Assembly: GCA_910586015.1 (NCBI GenBank)
Contig: CAJUGJ010000015.1
Span: forward strand, 1-64,000
Length of the DNA: 64,000 bases
Direction of reading: 5' to 3'
DNA from: an uncultured Lachnospiraceae bacterium
Lineage (GTDB): Bacteria > Bacillota > Clostridia > Lachnospirales > Lachnospiraceae
Shown: positions 43,082 through 52,066 of the stretch, piece after piece
Layout: every line of letters starts with the position of its first letter
Position numbering within the stretch: position 1 is the first letter of the stretch
Translations under genes and position numbers: made by a program
Notes under the pieces: model-generated
What the model was told of the DNA's origin: nothing
Database searches by the model: none
What the model saw: the letters and a program-made list of their open reading frames with translations, nothing else

Positions 43082-43954
43082 TTACTTGATACCGGAATGT
43101 GCCATTGTGTTCATAAAGCTCTTACGAAGTATAATGAACATCAACATATTTGGCAGAAATTGTATTAAGACTGCCGCTGCCTGAATTCCCTGTCCTGCTA
43201 CAGAGTTATTTGCATTGGAAAGAGTGTTCAAGTAAAACGCCATTGTCTTCATACTTTCATCGTCTACATATAAATTTGAACTTTCTACATTGGTCCAAAC
43301 AGCTTGGAAGGCAAGAATTGCTGTTGTTGCAATCGCTGGTTTAATTAGTGGCATAATAATCTTCCAGTAAATTCTTACATCCGTTGCCCCATCGATATAA
43401 GCCGCTTCAATCAGTGCATTCGGAATCTGATCAATAAACTGTTTTACTAAGAACAAACCAACTGGCATTGCAAGCAGTGGAAGGATATGTGCCAGATAAG
43501 TACCTTTTACTCCAACAATATCAATTACTAAGTATCTTGGAATCATAACTGCAACAGATACAAACATCAGCGCCATATTGTTGATTTCTAATATTGTATT
43601 TTTTGTTTTAAATTTTAATTTAGAAAGTGCATATCCTGCCATCGTAGAAAAGAAGATGGAAGCGATTACTACTGCTCCGGTTACAATAATACTGTTAAAT
43701 ACATATCGGCTCATTGGAATTCCAGAAGATTGAGACGCACGAAGCAATTTTGAAAAATTCTCAAATGTTGGCTTCGAAACAAAAATCTTCGGAGGAAATG
43801 CAAAAAGCTCGTCCATTGGTTTAAATGCGTGACAAAAAATAAATACAATCGGAATTCCCATAAATAATGCAAGTGGAAGCAGTCCAAGAATAATCTTGAT
43901 CTGTCCTCTTTCAAATCTTTTTGGGTTAATATTACTTCCTCGGTATCCTGCCAT
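43082..43954 (-). CDS. Carbohydrate ABC transporter permease, MalG type (first pair)
   Basis: A 290-residue CUT1 permease with six membrane segments. The EAA loop reads EAAYIDGATDVRIYWKIIMP near residue 182. GGAGG precedes the ATG at 8 nt. It is 16 bp downstream of its MalF-type partner and 15 bp upstream of the NHL-Yip1 gene. Confidence 0.92.
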   Translation of the reverse strand: MAGYRGSNINPKRFERGQIKIILGLLPLALFMGIPIVFIFCHAFKPMDELFAFPPKIFVSKPTFENFSKLLRASQSSGIPMSRYVFNSIIVTGAVVIASIFFSTMAGYALSKLKFKTKNTILEINNMALMFVSVAVMIPRYLVIDIVGVKGTYLAHILPLLAMPVGLFLVKQFIDQIPNALIEAAYIDGATDVRIYWKIIMPLIKPAIATTAILAFQAVWTNVESSNLYVDDESMKTMAFYLNTLSNANNSVAGQGIQAAAVLIQFLPNMLMFIILRKSFMNTMAHSGIK

Positions 43955-43970
43955 GGAATTTTCCTCCTTT

Positions 43971-44897
43971 CTAATCCTCTCTGAATAGTTTTCCGAATAC
44001 CTTTGAGAATACGTATACCATAAGCAGTAACACTACCGAAACGGCTGCAGCATAACCCATCTCATAACGGATAAAACCATAATCTTCAATATGGTTGACA
44101 ATCAACTGTCCAGCATAGTTTGGGGTTGGATTTGCACCAGAAAGCTGTACTCCGATGACACCATTTTGAAATGCACCTGTAATTGCCATAATTGCTCCAA
44201 ATAACATCTGAGGCTTCATAGTAGGAACCGTAATATAAATCATTTCTTGAAAACGATTCTTTACACCGTCTATTGCTGCGGCTTCATATAATTCCTCATC
44301 TGCATTTAAAATACCTGCAAGCATTGCCAAAAAGCCAACACCCATACTTGACCAGAGTGCTACAATAATCATAATTGGAAGCAGATAGTCAGCACTTGTC
44401 AGCCAAACAATTGGTTCATCTATCACTCCCAAATTCATCAGCCAGTTGTTAATGTAACCCATTTGATCTCCAGAAAAGATAATCTTCCAAAGAACGGTCA
44501 TAGCAACTGTTCCTGTCATACTTGGTGAATAAAATATAATTGCTAAAATAGTTCTTGGAACACTTGTTAGCTGTGCAAGTGCCCAAGCTACAAGGAATGA
44601 GAGAATATATCCGCCCGGTCCAACAATCAGCGCATAAACAACCGTATTTGGCAGGACATTTTTCATAAAAATTTCATCTTGTGTCAACAAGTTAATATAG
44701 TTTAAAAATCCCCGAAATGTCGGTGTCTGAATAGTATCAAAACTGGTAAACGACAGACCAACTGCAATTATCATTGGTATAATAATGAAAGTGGTAAAAA
44801 GCAGCAGGTATGGAGCTAGAAAGCCGTATGCTGCACGGTTTCCATTTTCACGCTTTGCAATCTTCGTTCTTTTGCGTAATTTGCCATTTTCAGCCAT
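43971..44897 (-). CDS. Carbohydrate ABC transporter permease, MalF type (first pair)
   Basis: A 308-residue CUT1 permease. Membrane segments start AAYGFLAPYLLLFTTFIIIP near residue 22; the EAA loop reads EAAAIDGVKNRFQEMIYITVP near residue 204. It begins 1 bp after the stop codon of the 999-residue binding protein, with GGAGGT overlapping that gene's end, so translation is coupled. Confidence 0.92.
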   Translation of the reverse strand: MAENGKLRKRTKIAKRENGNRAAYGFLAPYLLLFTTFIIIPMIIAVGLSFTSFDTIQTPTFRGFLNYINLLTQDEIFMKNVLPNTVVYALIVGPGGYILSFLVAWALAQLTSVPRTILAIIFYSPSMTGTVAMTVLWKIIFSGDQMGYINNWLMNLGVIDEPIVWLTSADYLLPIMIIVALWSSMGVGFLAMLAGILNADEELYEAAAIDGVKNRFQEMIYITVPTMKPQMLFGAIMAITGAFQNGVIGVQLSGANPTPNYAGQLIVNHIEDYGFIRYEMGYAAAVSVVLLLMVYVFSKVFGKLFRED

Positions 44898-44898
44898 A

Positions 44899-47898
44899 TC
44901 ACTGCTTACCTCCTATTTTTGATTGTCGGTTTTTTCCTAAAATTCTCCGTACAGTTTCTATTGTAGGAACTTCATACTCTTTTATAACTTCTCCATTTTC
45001 TATATAACCAAACTCTTCTAATTTTCTCTGAGTTTCTCGGTTGATTTGTTTTACTGCATTATCCAGTGTAATACGAATACTATCTCCTTCTACAACTACA
45101 GAATTATATGCGTTGCTTAATTCTCGCTCTAACATATAAGTTCCCGGAATTCTTGGAGCTTCCATTGCCCATGTAAGCTGTTCTAAGATAACTTTCTTAT
45201 TTTCGCTCTTCCATGGAAGTTCTTTAAAAGCTTCTGCATTTGCTGTATTCCAATAATATTCATCACCATAAGTAATCTGTAATGTTTGTCCAAATTCTGC
45301 CTGAACTTCTGCTGAAGACCACCAACTCATAAATTCCCATGCCTGTGCTTCTCTTTTTGGATTCGATTCAAACATTACTGTACTTTCTGCACCTGCTGCT
45401 GAATATCTCTTTACTTCTCCATCTTCTCCTACGATTCCCGGAATTAAAGCAATACCCCATGAACTTGCAATTTCTGGTGCAGCATTAGAGATCAAGTTAT
45501 AAGTACCAAAATCTGCAATTCCAATTGGATAATCTCCATTTCTAAAATGTTGATAGAAATTTGGTACATCTTTTGGAAGATTGTAAATGGTAAATAGATT
45601 TGTAAGTTCTGTAAAACCTTCTACTGCTTCCTCACTATTAATTGTTGTATTTCCTGCATATGTTCCATATAATGTTGCTCCATACTGGAACAATAATGGA
45701 GTTGTGCCATGAAAATTTTTTAAACCAACCATTCCGGCTGTTGGATAATAGAAGTTAAGTCCTCTCATTTGAAGATCTGTAAGCATTGCTTTTACTTCTT
45801 CCATTGTATCTGGAACTGTGAGACCTAATTTTTCTAATATATCACTGCGGTAGAATAATACCCAGAAATTCATTGTTTCTGGTAAAGAATAAATACTGTC
45901 ACCAATTGTTGACGGAATAAGTAATCCTTCGCTGTATCTTCCTGCTACTTCTTTGAAATTAGAAAATTCTGTTAAATCTTTTAATGCTCCACGAATTGCA
46001 AGTTCAAATGGTACAGAATAGTTAATTCCTGTTGCAATATCTGGAGAATCTCCGGAAGCATTGGCAAGAACCAATTTATTTTGATCCGGCATTAAGGATA
46101 AATCCACTTTTATTCCCGTCTTAACAGTAAAATCTTCATCTATCATCTTTTGCATAATCTCAAGATGTTGTCTGGATCGATTTACCCAAACTTGAAGATG
46201 TTCTGGATCTGTATTAGAAGTAGAATATGCCTGTGATGTAAATGACTGGAAAAACCGAACAATAGAAAGCCAGATGCCACGGAAAAATCCGACTGGTTTT
46301 GGAAGCTCTGATTTTGCTCCTTCCTGATAAAAATAAATGCTATCCAAAGAAAAATTATTTTTATTGATAGAATCAGTTAAATTTGCGAGATATTGATTAA
46401 CGGAGTTTGTACTGGTTGCCAATTCTCCAATTCTGTATAAAAGTTCATCTGGTTTTTTAGCTAGACTTCGAAGCTGACTGCTTGCAATTGTCAAAGAAGA
46501 AAATGCTGCAATCTTGTTTACTTTTGGATTGTAAGTCTTTGCTTCAACCATAAGTTGATCTAATTCAGTCGCCCAACCTTTTAATTTATCTCCAAGTCCT
46601 GGAATATAGGCTTCTAGATCAAAATCTCGATATTTATCTTTATTTGTTCCTACTACTTTTGTTATTTCAAGAGATAAATCATTGACCTGACTCATAATTT
46701 GATCTATCTTTTCTAAAGAAGAACGAATAGGATCCATACTAATACTAAGTGAAATTGTATGAGTTCCTTCACTAAGATTAACACTTAATTTATTACCGTC
46801 AGAATCTACTAAAGTATACAACTTATAATCTTTATCATAGGCAAACGCATAATTTTCAAATGCAGTATTTGGAATTACACCATCTATTGCAATATTCATA
46901 AAAACTGGAAAATCTGCTTTGTCTGTTTGGCGATAGTTTAGTGCTATGTAATAATTTCCGGCTTGTTCTACTGGAAATTCATAAGTAACTTTTTGTCCAC
47001 TATCTTTAAAAGAGGCACTATCTATCGTATTTAAGGCTTTATTTTTTACTTCATATGGAGAAAGATCTGGATCATATTCACAAGTAGCACGAATGGAAGA
47101 ATCATTTCGATAAGTAAACTGTTCTGCCTGAATTTCAACGAATCCTTTTCCCTCTGCCTTTTCACTTCCATTATATTGTGCAATGACAGGTTTTGAAGTT
47201 AAAGTAATGTTACCAAGAAGTAAAGTTCCTTCTACGATATTTAAGGTTAAGGTATTATTTCCCGCTTTTAGTTCAATTCCAAGTGGTTCGGAATAGCGAT
47301 AACTTGCATCCATAATATATTTGTTCTGCCATTCAAAAACCTTATCTGGAATACTGATAATTTCGTTGCCATACCGATCATAACTTTTTTCTTCTTTGGA
47401 TGCCCAAAGACTTTCAAAAAGTTGTCGTCTTAGTTCATAAAATGGATATTCTCCATTAACTTTCAAAGATGCTTCCACTGGAAGAATGGATTCATCGCAA
47501 GAAAGATAGTCAAAACTAAGATAATAAATCCCATCTTGTGGCACTGAAAGTGAAACTGTTGTCTCTTCTCCCATTTCTACTTTTAATACCTTGCCGTTTT
47601 TACTATAGCCCTGAGTTTCTCCAATTAGCTGTCCGCCACTTCCAGTAAAAATACTATCAATCGGATATTCTATACTCTGACCAGTATACTGTGGAAAAGT
47701 ATACTTTGAACTGACTATAGTATAATTATTGTCAATTCGTTCATTGGAATAGGTTTCCGAACTGGTTGTAGCTGTGTTTGTACTTCCTGACACTGTTTGC
47801 TCTTCTGCCTGTACGTACAATTCAGGCGAAAAGTTACCAAAAAACAACACAGATGTCAGTACAATTGCTGTTGCTCGTATCAGCCTTTTGTGTATCAT
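44899..47898 (-). CDS. Very large extracellular solute-binding protein with N-terminal sandwich domains
   Basis: A 999-residue exported protein, twice the size of ordinary SBPs. The signal peptide ends near residue 32 (SPELYVQAEEQ). Two beta-sandwich, carbohydrate-binding-like domains follow: residues 85-235 (YYLSFDYLSCDESILPVEASLKV, SLWASKEEKSYDRYGNE) and 255-395 (YYIALNYRQTDKADFPVFMNI). The family-1 SBP module starts near residue 570 (VWVNRSRQHLEIMQKMIDED) with GDSPDIATGINYSVPFELA. No lipobox is evident, so it may be secreted or held by the N-terminal hydrophobic stretch. It opens the operon and probably captures a large arabinose-containing glycan. Confidence 0.82.
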   Translation of the reverse strand: MIHKRLIRATAIVLTSVLFFGNFSPELYVQAEEQTVSGSTNTATTSSETYSNERIDNNYTIVSSKYTFPQYTGQSIEYPIDSIFTGSGGQLIGETQGYSKNGKVLKVEMGEETTVSLSVPQDGIYYLSFDYLSCDESILPVEASLKVNGEYPFYELRRQLFESLWASKEEKSYDRYGNEIISIPDKVFEWQNKYIMDASYRYSEPLGIELKAGNNTLTLNIVEGTLLLGNITLTSKPVIAQYNGSEKAEGKGFVEIQAEQFTYRNDSSIRATCEYDPDLSPYEVKNKALNTIDSASFKDSGQKVTYEFPVEQAGNYYIALNYRQTDKADFPVFMNIAIDGVIPNTAFENYAFAYDKDYKLYTLVDSDGNKLSVNLSEGTHTISLSISMDPIRSSLEKIDQIMSQVNDLSLEITKVVGTNKDKYRDFDLEAYIPGLGDKLKGWATELDQLMVEAKTYNPKVNKIAAFSSLTIASSQLRSLAKKPDELLYRIGELATSTNSVNQYLANLTDSINKNNFSLDSIYFYQEGAKSELPKPVGFFRGIWLSIVRFFQSFTSQAYSTSNTDPEHLQVWVNRSRQHLEIMQKMIDEDFTVKTGIKVDLSLMPDQNKLVLANASGDSPDIATGINYSVPFELAIRGALKDLTEFSNFKEVAGRYSEGLLIPSTIGDSIYSLPETMNFWVLFYRSDILEKLGLTVPDTMEEVKAMLTDLQMRGLNFYYPTAGMVGLKNFHGTTPLLFQYGATLYGTYAGNTTINSEEAVEGFTELTNLFTIYNLPKDVPNFYQHFRNGDYPIGIADFGTYNLISNAAPEIASSWGIALIPGIVGEDGEVKRYSAAGAESTVMFESNPKREAQAWEFMSWWSSAEVQAEFGQTLQITYGDEYYWNTANAEAFKELPWKSENKKVILEQLTWAMEAPRIPGTYMLERELSNAYNSVVVEGDSIRITLDNAVKQINRETQRKLEEFGYIENGEVIKEYEVPTIETVRRILGKNRQSKIGGKQ

Positions 47899-47971
47899 CG
47901 CACCTTCCCCCTTACTTTATTTTTTCGTAAGAAAACTAAAATATTTTAAGTTTTCCTTAACCTTTATTTAT

Positions 47972-48000
47972 ATTGTACAGAAAATTGTGCGAACTGTCAA
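47972..48000 (-). promoter_or_regulatory. Sigma-A promoter of the arabinan operon
   Basis: TTGACA (48000-47995) and TACAAT (47977-47972) are exactly 17 bp apart on the minus strand, about 75 bp upstream of the first gene. The divergent ArsR-type gene begins 209 bp to the right. Confidence 0.9.
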
Positions 48001-48024
48001 GATGTAAATACAAGAAAATTGTGC
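47979..48024. promoter_or_regulatory. Direct repeats at the operon promoter, candidate operator
   Basis: AGAAAATTGTGC occurs at 47979-47990 and 48013-48024, 34 bp apart; the first copy lies in the spacer between -35 and -10. A related ACAGAAAGTTCG lies at 48042-48053. Placement fits repression by the divergent ArsR-type regulator. The remaining intergenic DNA (to 48208) is AT-rich and holds no gene. Confidence 0.5.
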
Positions 48025-48208
48025 ACTATATACAACTAAATACAGAAAGTTCGTTCTACTTTTTATTTAGAGGATAATTTTTCGTTTACTTCTTGATTTA
48101 TATTTTATAATTGTATATAATATTAAAAAAACATTGAGGATTAAAATTCAATATTACTATAGAATAATTTAAGAAATTGAGGGGTTTATTAGGAAAGGAT
48201 AAAAGACC

Positions 48209-49138
48209 ATGTTACATATTACATCATTAGAAGAAGGGCTTGATTTATTTAAGACACTTGGTTCAGATATTCGTATAGCTATTATCAAACAATTATTACA
48301 GAATAAAAAAATGAATATGAATGAATTGGCAAGTAGTCTTAATATTACAAATGGTGCTTTAACCAGTCATATTAAACGTTTGGAAGACTGTGGAATTATT
48401 ACAATTTCGAATGAATCAACTGGACATGGAAATGAAAAGAGATGCTCCCTTCATCTCGATAAAATATTAATTGATATCTTGCCTCCTGATGATAATTGTA
48501 ATATTTATGAAACAGATATTAAAATTGGACAGTATTGTGATTATCAGGTATCTCCAACTTGTGGTCTTGCTACAACTTCCTCCTTGATTGGAGAAGTAGA
48601 TAATATCCGATATTTTTCTCATCCTGATCGAATGGATGCTAATATTATATGGTTTAGTAAAGGTTATGTTGAATATATTATCCCAAACTTTATTCCAGCA
48701 TCTCAAAAAATTGAACAAATTATGATTTCAGTAGAATTAGGTTCAGAAGCTCCTGGTAGTAACAGTACATGGCCTTCCGATATCCATTTTTATCTGAATG
48801 GAATATGCCTTGGATATTGGACAAGCCCAGGAGATTTTGGAGATGAAAGAGGACTGTTTACTCCATCTTGGTGGTTTCCAAATTGGAATCAATATGGAAT
48901 GTTAAAGCTGATTGTAGTCAATCAAGAAGGTACTTTTATAGATGGTCTTAAGATCTCAGAAGTATCTTTAAACTCATTGAAATTAGATTTCAGAAGTCCG
49001 TTAAAATTAAAATTTGCAGTTCCTGAAACTACAAAACATATTGGAGGGGTTACCATTTTTGGTTCTGGATTTGGAAACTACAATCAAGATATCCATGTCT
49101 GTATTGGTTATAAACCAATTTATTCAGAAGAAAAATAA
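48209..49138 (+). CDS. ArsR-type regulator with long C-terminal domain, divergent from arabinan operon
   Basis: A 309-residue protein with an N-terminal winged helix (DIRIAIIKQLLQNKKMNMNELA then TSHIKRLEDCGII). The C-terminal 210 residues share many landmarks with the protein at 2481-3401: DYQVSPTCGL, GYVEYIIPN, WPSDIHFYLNGICLG, GDFGDERG and GTFIDG. That domain is probably the ligand sensor. Its divergent position and the repeats at 47979-48053 suggest control of the operon, maybe by an arabinose-related compound. AAGGAT precedes the ATG. Confidence 0.8.
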   Translation: MLHITSLEEGLDLFKTLGSDIRIAIIKQLLQNKKMNMNELASSLNITNGALTSHIKRLEDCGIITISNESTGHGNEKRCSLHLDKILIDILPPDDNCNIYETDIKIGQYCDYQVSPTCGLATTSSLIGEVDNIRYFSHPDRMDANIIWFSKGYVEYIIPNFIPASQKIEQIMISVELGSEAPGSNSTWPSDIHFYLNGICLGYWTSPGDFGDERGLFTPSWWFPNWNQYGMLKLIVVNQEGTFIDGLKISEVSLNSLKLDFRSPLKLKFAVPETTKHIGGVTIFGSGFGNYNQDIHVCIGYKPIYSEEK

Positions 49139-49154
49139 TACAATAAAAATTTTT

Positions 49155-49202
49155 AGGAGTTATTATACTAAGAATCATTTCATTCTTAGTATAATAACTC
49201 CT
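49155..49202. terminator. Perfect 21-bp bidirectional terminator
   Basis: Arms 49155-49175 and 49182-49202 are perfectly complementary over 21 bp with a 6-nt loop. It lies between the converging ArsR-type gene and the second GH43 gene, with T-rich flanks on both sides. Confidence 0.9.
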
Positions 49203-49217
49203 TGTTAATACTCTTAT

Positions 49218-50195
49218 TTACTTTTGTTTTTCATATTCAAAAACAGGTCTTCCATCATCATTCCAATGAATCGTCAGTTTTCTGGCATGTCTGTTTGGAT
49301 CATATAATGGATCTCCGATAATCTCTTCATATGGTCTAGCATGATAAATCATAATGTCTTTCGTTCCATCTTCGGATTTTACAAAACAATTATGTCCAGG
49401 TCCATAAATTCCCTTTTCACTGTCTGTCTTTAAAACAGGATATCTATCTTTTTTCCATGAAAGAGGATCACATAAATCTGTTCCTTCTTTTGCAGTCAAC
49501 ATTCCAACACAATAACATGCTCCTGTTGAACTTGCTGAAAAGGTTAAAAAAATGTTTCCATCATGTTTTAAAACAGCAGGTCCTTCATTCACCCAAAAGT
49601 CTACTCTTTCCCAATCATAGTCTGGAGTGGTCAAAAGCACCTGAACCGTCTTTAATTTCCAAGGAGTTTCTAATTGGGCAATATAGAGATTTGAAATCAT
49701 CTTCCCGACACCAACTTTTTCTGCCCAGACATAATAATAAGTTCCTGCACTTTCAAATACTGTAGCATCTAAAGAAAATGCACGAAAAGAAAACTCATCT
49801 TCATTTGCACACTGCATCTTCCCCTTTTCTATCCAATTTCCAGTCATCGGATCGGCATCTGCACATTCTAGTACATAAGGGCGAATTTCCCAAATATTTT
49901 CCTCTTCTCCAGCCGCAAAATAAATATACCATTTACCTTGTAAGTAATGCAGTTCAGGAGCCCAAATATGTTTACTCATTATTCCATTTGTATGCTTTGT
50001 CCAAACAGTAACTTCTTCTGCCCTGCTAAGTCCATCAAGTGTATCTGCTTTACGTAAAATAATTCGATCATAGGCTGGAACTGAACCTGTAAAATAGTAT
50101 GTTCCATCTGTATGTTTGTACACATAAGGATCTGCACGTTCTTCAATCCATGCCTCATTATATACTGTCTTTTCATAATTTTTTATATTTGTCAT
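49218..50195 (-). CDS. Second GH43 family glycosidase, cytoplasmic
   Basis: A 325-residue five-bladed propeller enzyme without signal peptide. The catalytic triad appears as Asp in ERADPYVYKHT near residue 22, Asp in AFSLDATVFES near residue 140, and Glu in WVNEGPAVLKHD near residue 206. GH43 members of this size are mostly alpha-L-arabinofuranosidases or beta-xylosidases; the arabinose context favours the former. It is outside the main operon, across the regulator gene, and upstream genes are unrelated. AGGAG is 7 nt before the ATG. Confidence 0.88.
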   Translation of the reverse strand: MTNIKNYEKTVYNEAWIEERADPYVYKHTDGTYYFTGSVPAYDRIILRKADTLDGLSRAEEVTVWTKHTNGIMSKHIWAPELHYLQGKWYIYFAAGEEENIWEIRPYVLECADADPMTGNWIEKGKMQCANEDEFSFRAFSLDATVFESAGTYYYVWAEKVGVGKMISNLYIAQLETPWKLKTVQVLLTTPDYDWERVDFWVNEGPAVLKHDGNIFLTFSASSTGACYCVGMLTAKEGTDLCDPLSWKKDRYPVLKTDSEKGIYGPGHNCFVKSEDGTKDIMIYHARPYEEIIGDPLYDPNRHARKLTIHWNDDGRPVFEYEKQK

Positions 50196-50214
50196 ACCTT
50201 TTCTCCTATTCTAT

Positions 50215-50439
50215 CTAATTTTTCCTAACTCTTCGAATCAGACGTATTAACATCATTATAGTTGAGCCAATTAGACCTAAAATCAATATTGTTTGAATTG
50301 TCCATTGTAAATGCAGGATACTATATGTCAAGAGATGAAAAAGTAAAAGCATAACGATACAATATCCAAAATATACTATATAAACCAGCAAATTCCAAAC
50401 AATTTCTTTAATTGTATCTATTTTTTTATGATCATTCAT
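50215..50439 (-). CDS. Small two-span membrane protein, unknown
   Basis: A 74-residue protein with two hydrophobic segments (residues 16-36 and 45-65) and a basic C-terminus (RLIRRVRKN). It has an AAGAGG binding site and lies 20 bp downstream of the DUF6062 gene and 19 bp upstream of the GH43 gene. No family recognised. Confidence 0.55.
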   Translation of the reverse strand: MNDHKKIDTIKEIVWNLLVYIVYFGYCIVMLLLFHLLTYSILHLQWTIQTILILGLIGSTIMMLIRLIRRVRKN

Positions 50440-50458
50440 AACTTATACCTCTTAGTTT

Positions 50459-51181
50459 TTATAAATCAATTTGTATGCTATTTACTTTTTCTACAGTTCT
50501 CGGCAGAGCATCTTTTGAATTTTTCCACGGTTCATCGGCAAATCGATAATCAAATTTATCTGTAAACCACTCTAAATCATCTCTAACTCGTTTCATATTT
50601 TCTAAATATAATTGGTTGAGTTCATGAACAAACTCTTCTAATTCTTTGCCATGTAAATGTGTAGAAGACAATTCATATAATAGTGCATAATGTTTTGAAC
50701 AAAATCCTTTACTAGAATGAAATTTCTTTCGAAATTCTTCGTCAGTATGGTATAAATAAAATACTGTGACTAAGTATCGTTCAAACATAACATGAATTCG
50801 ATTACAAATATAACACGAACTTTCTAAACCATCAAAAAAATGTTTTATAGGAGAAACTTCTGTTTTTTTTCGAAATAATCCACTACCTGTGGGCTTACTG
50901 CTTTTTATTACTTTTTCAGCCTCTTTAATCGTTCGATTTAGATGTGTTAAAAGAATTAAAGCCATTCCAAGACGATTTTGACTTTTATATAACATTCGAA
51001 TATGTTCCGCACAAAATCCAACTCGATCTGTTTCCATTCGAACGTCATCTTCCATATAACTTGGACCTATTGTAAATTCAACTGCATCTTTTTCTAGGCA
51101 ACGATACATTTCACAGATAGGACACTCACAATCTTTATCAAATGCGTCATTTACTGGAATTGTATATAATTGTTCTTTCAC
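50459..51181 (-). CDS. DUF6062 family protein
   Basis: A 240-residue cytosolic protein beginning MKEQLYTIPVNDAFDKDCECPICEMYR. Two CxxC or CxxH-like groups (CECPIC near residue 18, CAEHIRM near 57, SSCYICNRI near 121, GFCSKHYALLY near 161) suggest metal binding. I recall this as DUF6062, a Clostridia family of unknown function that commonly follows DUF2225. It shares ATGA with the DUF2225 gene upstream, so the two are translationally coupled. Confidence 0.78.
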   Translation of the reverse strand: MKEQLYTIPVNDAFDKDCECPICEMYRCLEKDAVEFTIGPSYMEDDVRMETDRVGFCAEHIRMLYKSQNRLGMALILLTHLNRTIKEAEKVIKSSKPTGSGLFRKKTEVSPIKHFFDGLESSCYICNRIHVMFERYLVTVFYLYHTDEEFRKKFHSSKGFCSKHYALLYELSSTHLHGKELEEFVHELNQLYLENMKRVRDDLEWFTDKFDYRFADEPWKNSKDALPRTVEKVNSIQIDL

Positions 51182-52047
51182 CTATTATCCTCTACTTTCT
51201 TTTCCTCTTGTTCCTTTTTTTCTTTCATCACACATTCTTTTAAATCTCTTGCTTTTTCCTTTGTACGATCATTGGCATTTTTAGAAGTAAGTACTTTTGA
51301 AATCCATCTCATAGAATCATCTAAATGTCCTGTCTGTCTGGCTAGAGCAGCTATAAGATATGTTATGGTATCCTCATCCATTCCACATATAGGAAATGTT
51401 TCTTTAGAAAAAGCCTCCGTAAATTCTTTGTAGGCATTTCCAAGAAATTCTTTTTCCTCTTCTTCTAGCTTTTTTATTACCTCATTATAATCTTTTGTAT
51501 CTGTAGAAAGATTTTCTGCCTTTCCACGATATAACCATCCAATTTTCAGACAAGTATATGCTATTTCACTCAACTTTGCCCGTTTTACAAGCGTATTTGC
51601 TAAAGCCACTTTATATTTAGCAATCGCCTCATCATATGTAATAAAATCCCCTTCTTTTTCAAATCCTTTAAAATTAGGGGAAATCTTTTCACGGATCAAT
51701 TTACATTGTGCAGAAGTCAAATACTCAAAATATCGACTTAATGCTGCGTATCCACAAACCGGACATCCAACGGCATCATACTTTAAAGAATCTACAAACA
51801 GATACTTTGGTCGAAGATCTAAATCTGTAGAAAGTAATTTTACTCTTCCAGTTTTGACTGTTTTTGATTTGAATTGACTATCGCAAACCGGACAGCGGAA
51901 TGTTTTTTCAAAAATAAAATCCTTTTCTGCATCCTGCTCTTTTTTTTGCTGTGTTTCAGTCTTGTCCTCTTTTTCGGATACGGATACTGGCTTTTCTGCT
52001 GGTTTTGTATTTTTCCGAGATACAAGATTTGAAAATAAATTTGACAT
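51178..52047 (-). CDS. DUF2225 family protein with rubredoxin-like zinc sites
   Basis: A 289-residue protein. After a charged, low-complexity N-terminus, residues 51-110 carry two CxxC pairs (FRCPVCDSQFKSK and AVGCPVCGYAALSRYF) with RPKYLFVDSLKYD between, the DUF2225 signature. The remainder is helical, possibly tetratricopeptide-like (KLSEIAYTCLKIGWLYR, NDRTKEKARDLKECVM). Function unknown. It precedes DUF6062, sharing ATGA. AGGAGG lies 8 nt before the ATG. glnS is 19 bp upstream, so a common transcript is possible. Confidence 0.85.
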   Translation of the reverse strand: MSNLFSNLVSRKNTKPAEKPVSVSEKEDKTETQQKKEQDAEKDFIFEKTFRCPVCDSQFKSKTVKTGRVKLLSTDLDLRPKYLFVDSLKYDAVGCPVCGYAALSRYFEYLTSAQCKLIREKISPNFKGFEKEGDFITYDEAIAKYKVALANTLVKRAKLSEIAYTCLKIGWLYRGKAENLSTDTKDYNEVIKKLEEEEKEFLGNAYKEFTEAFSKETFPICGMDEDTITYLIAALARQTGHLDDSMRWISKVLTSKNANDRTKEKARDLKECVMKEKKEQEEKKVEDNR

Positions 52048-52066
52048 CCCGCTTTTCCTCCTTTAG

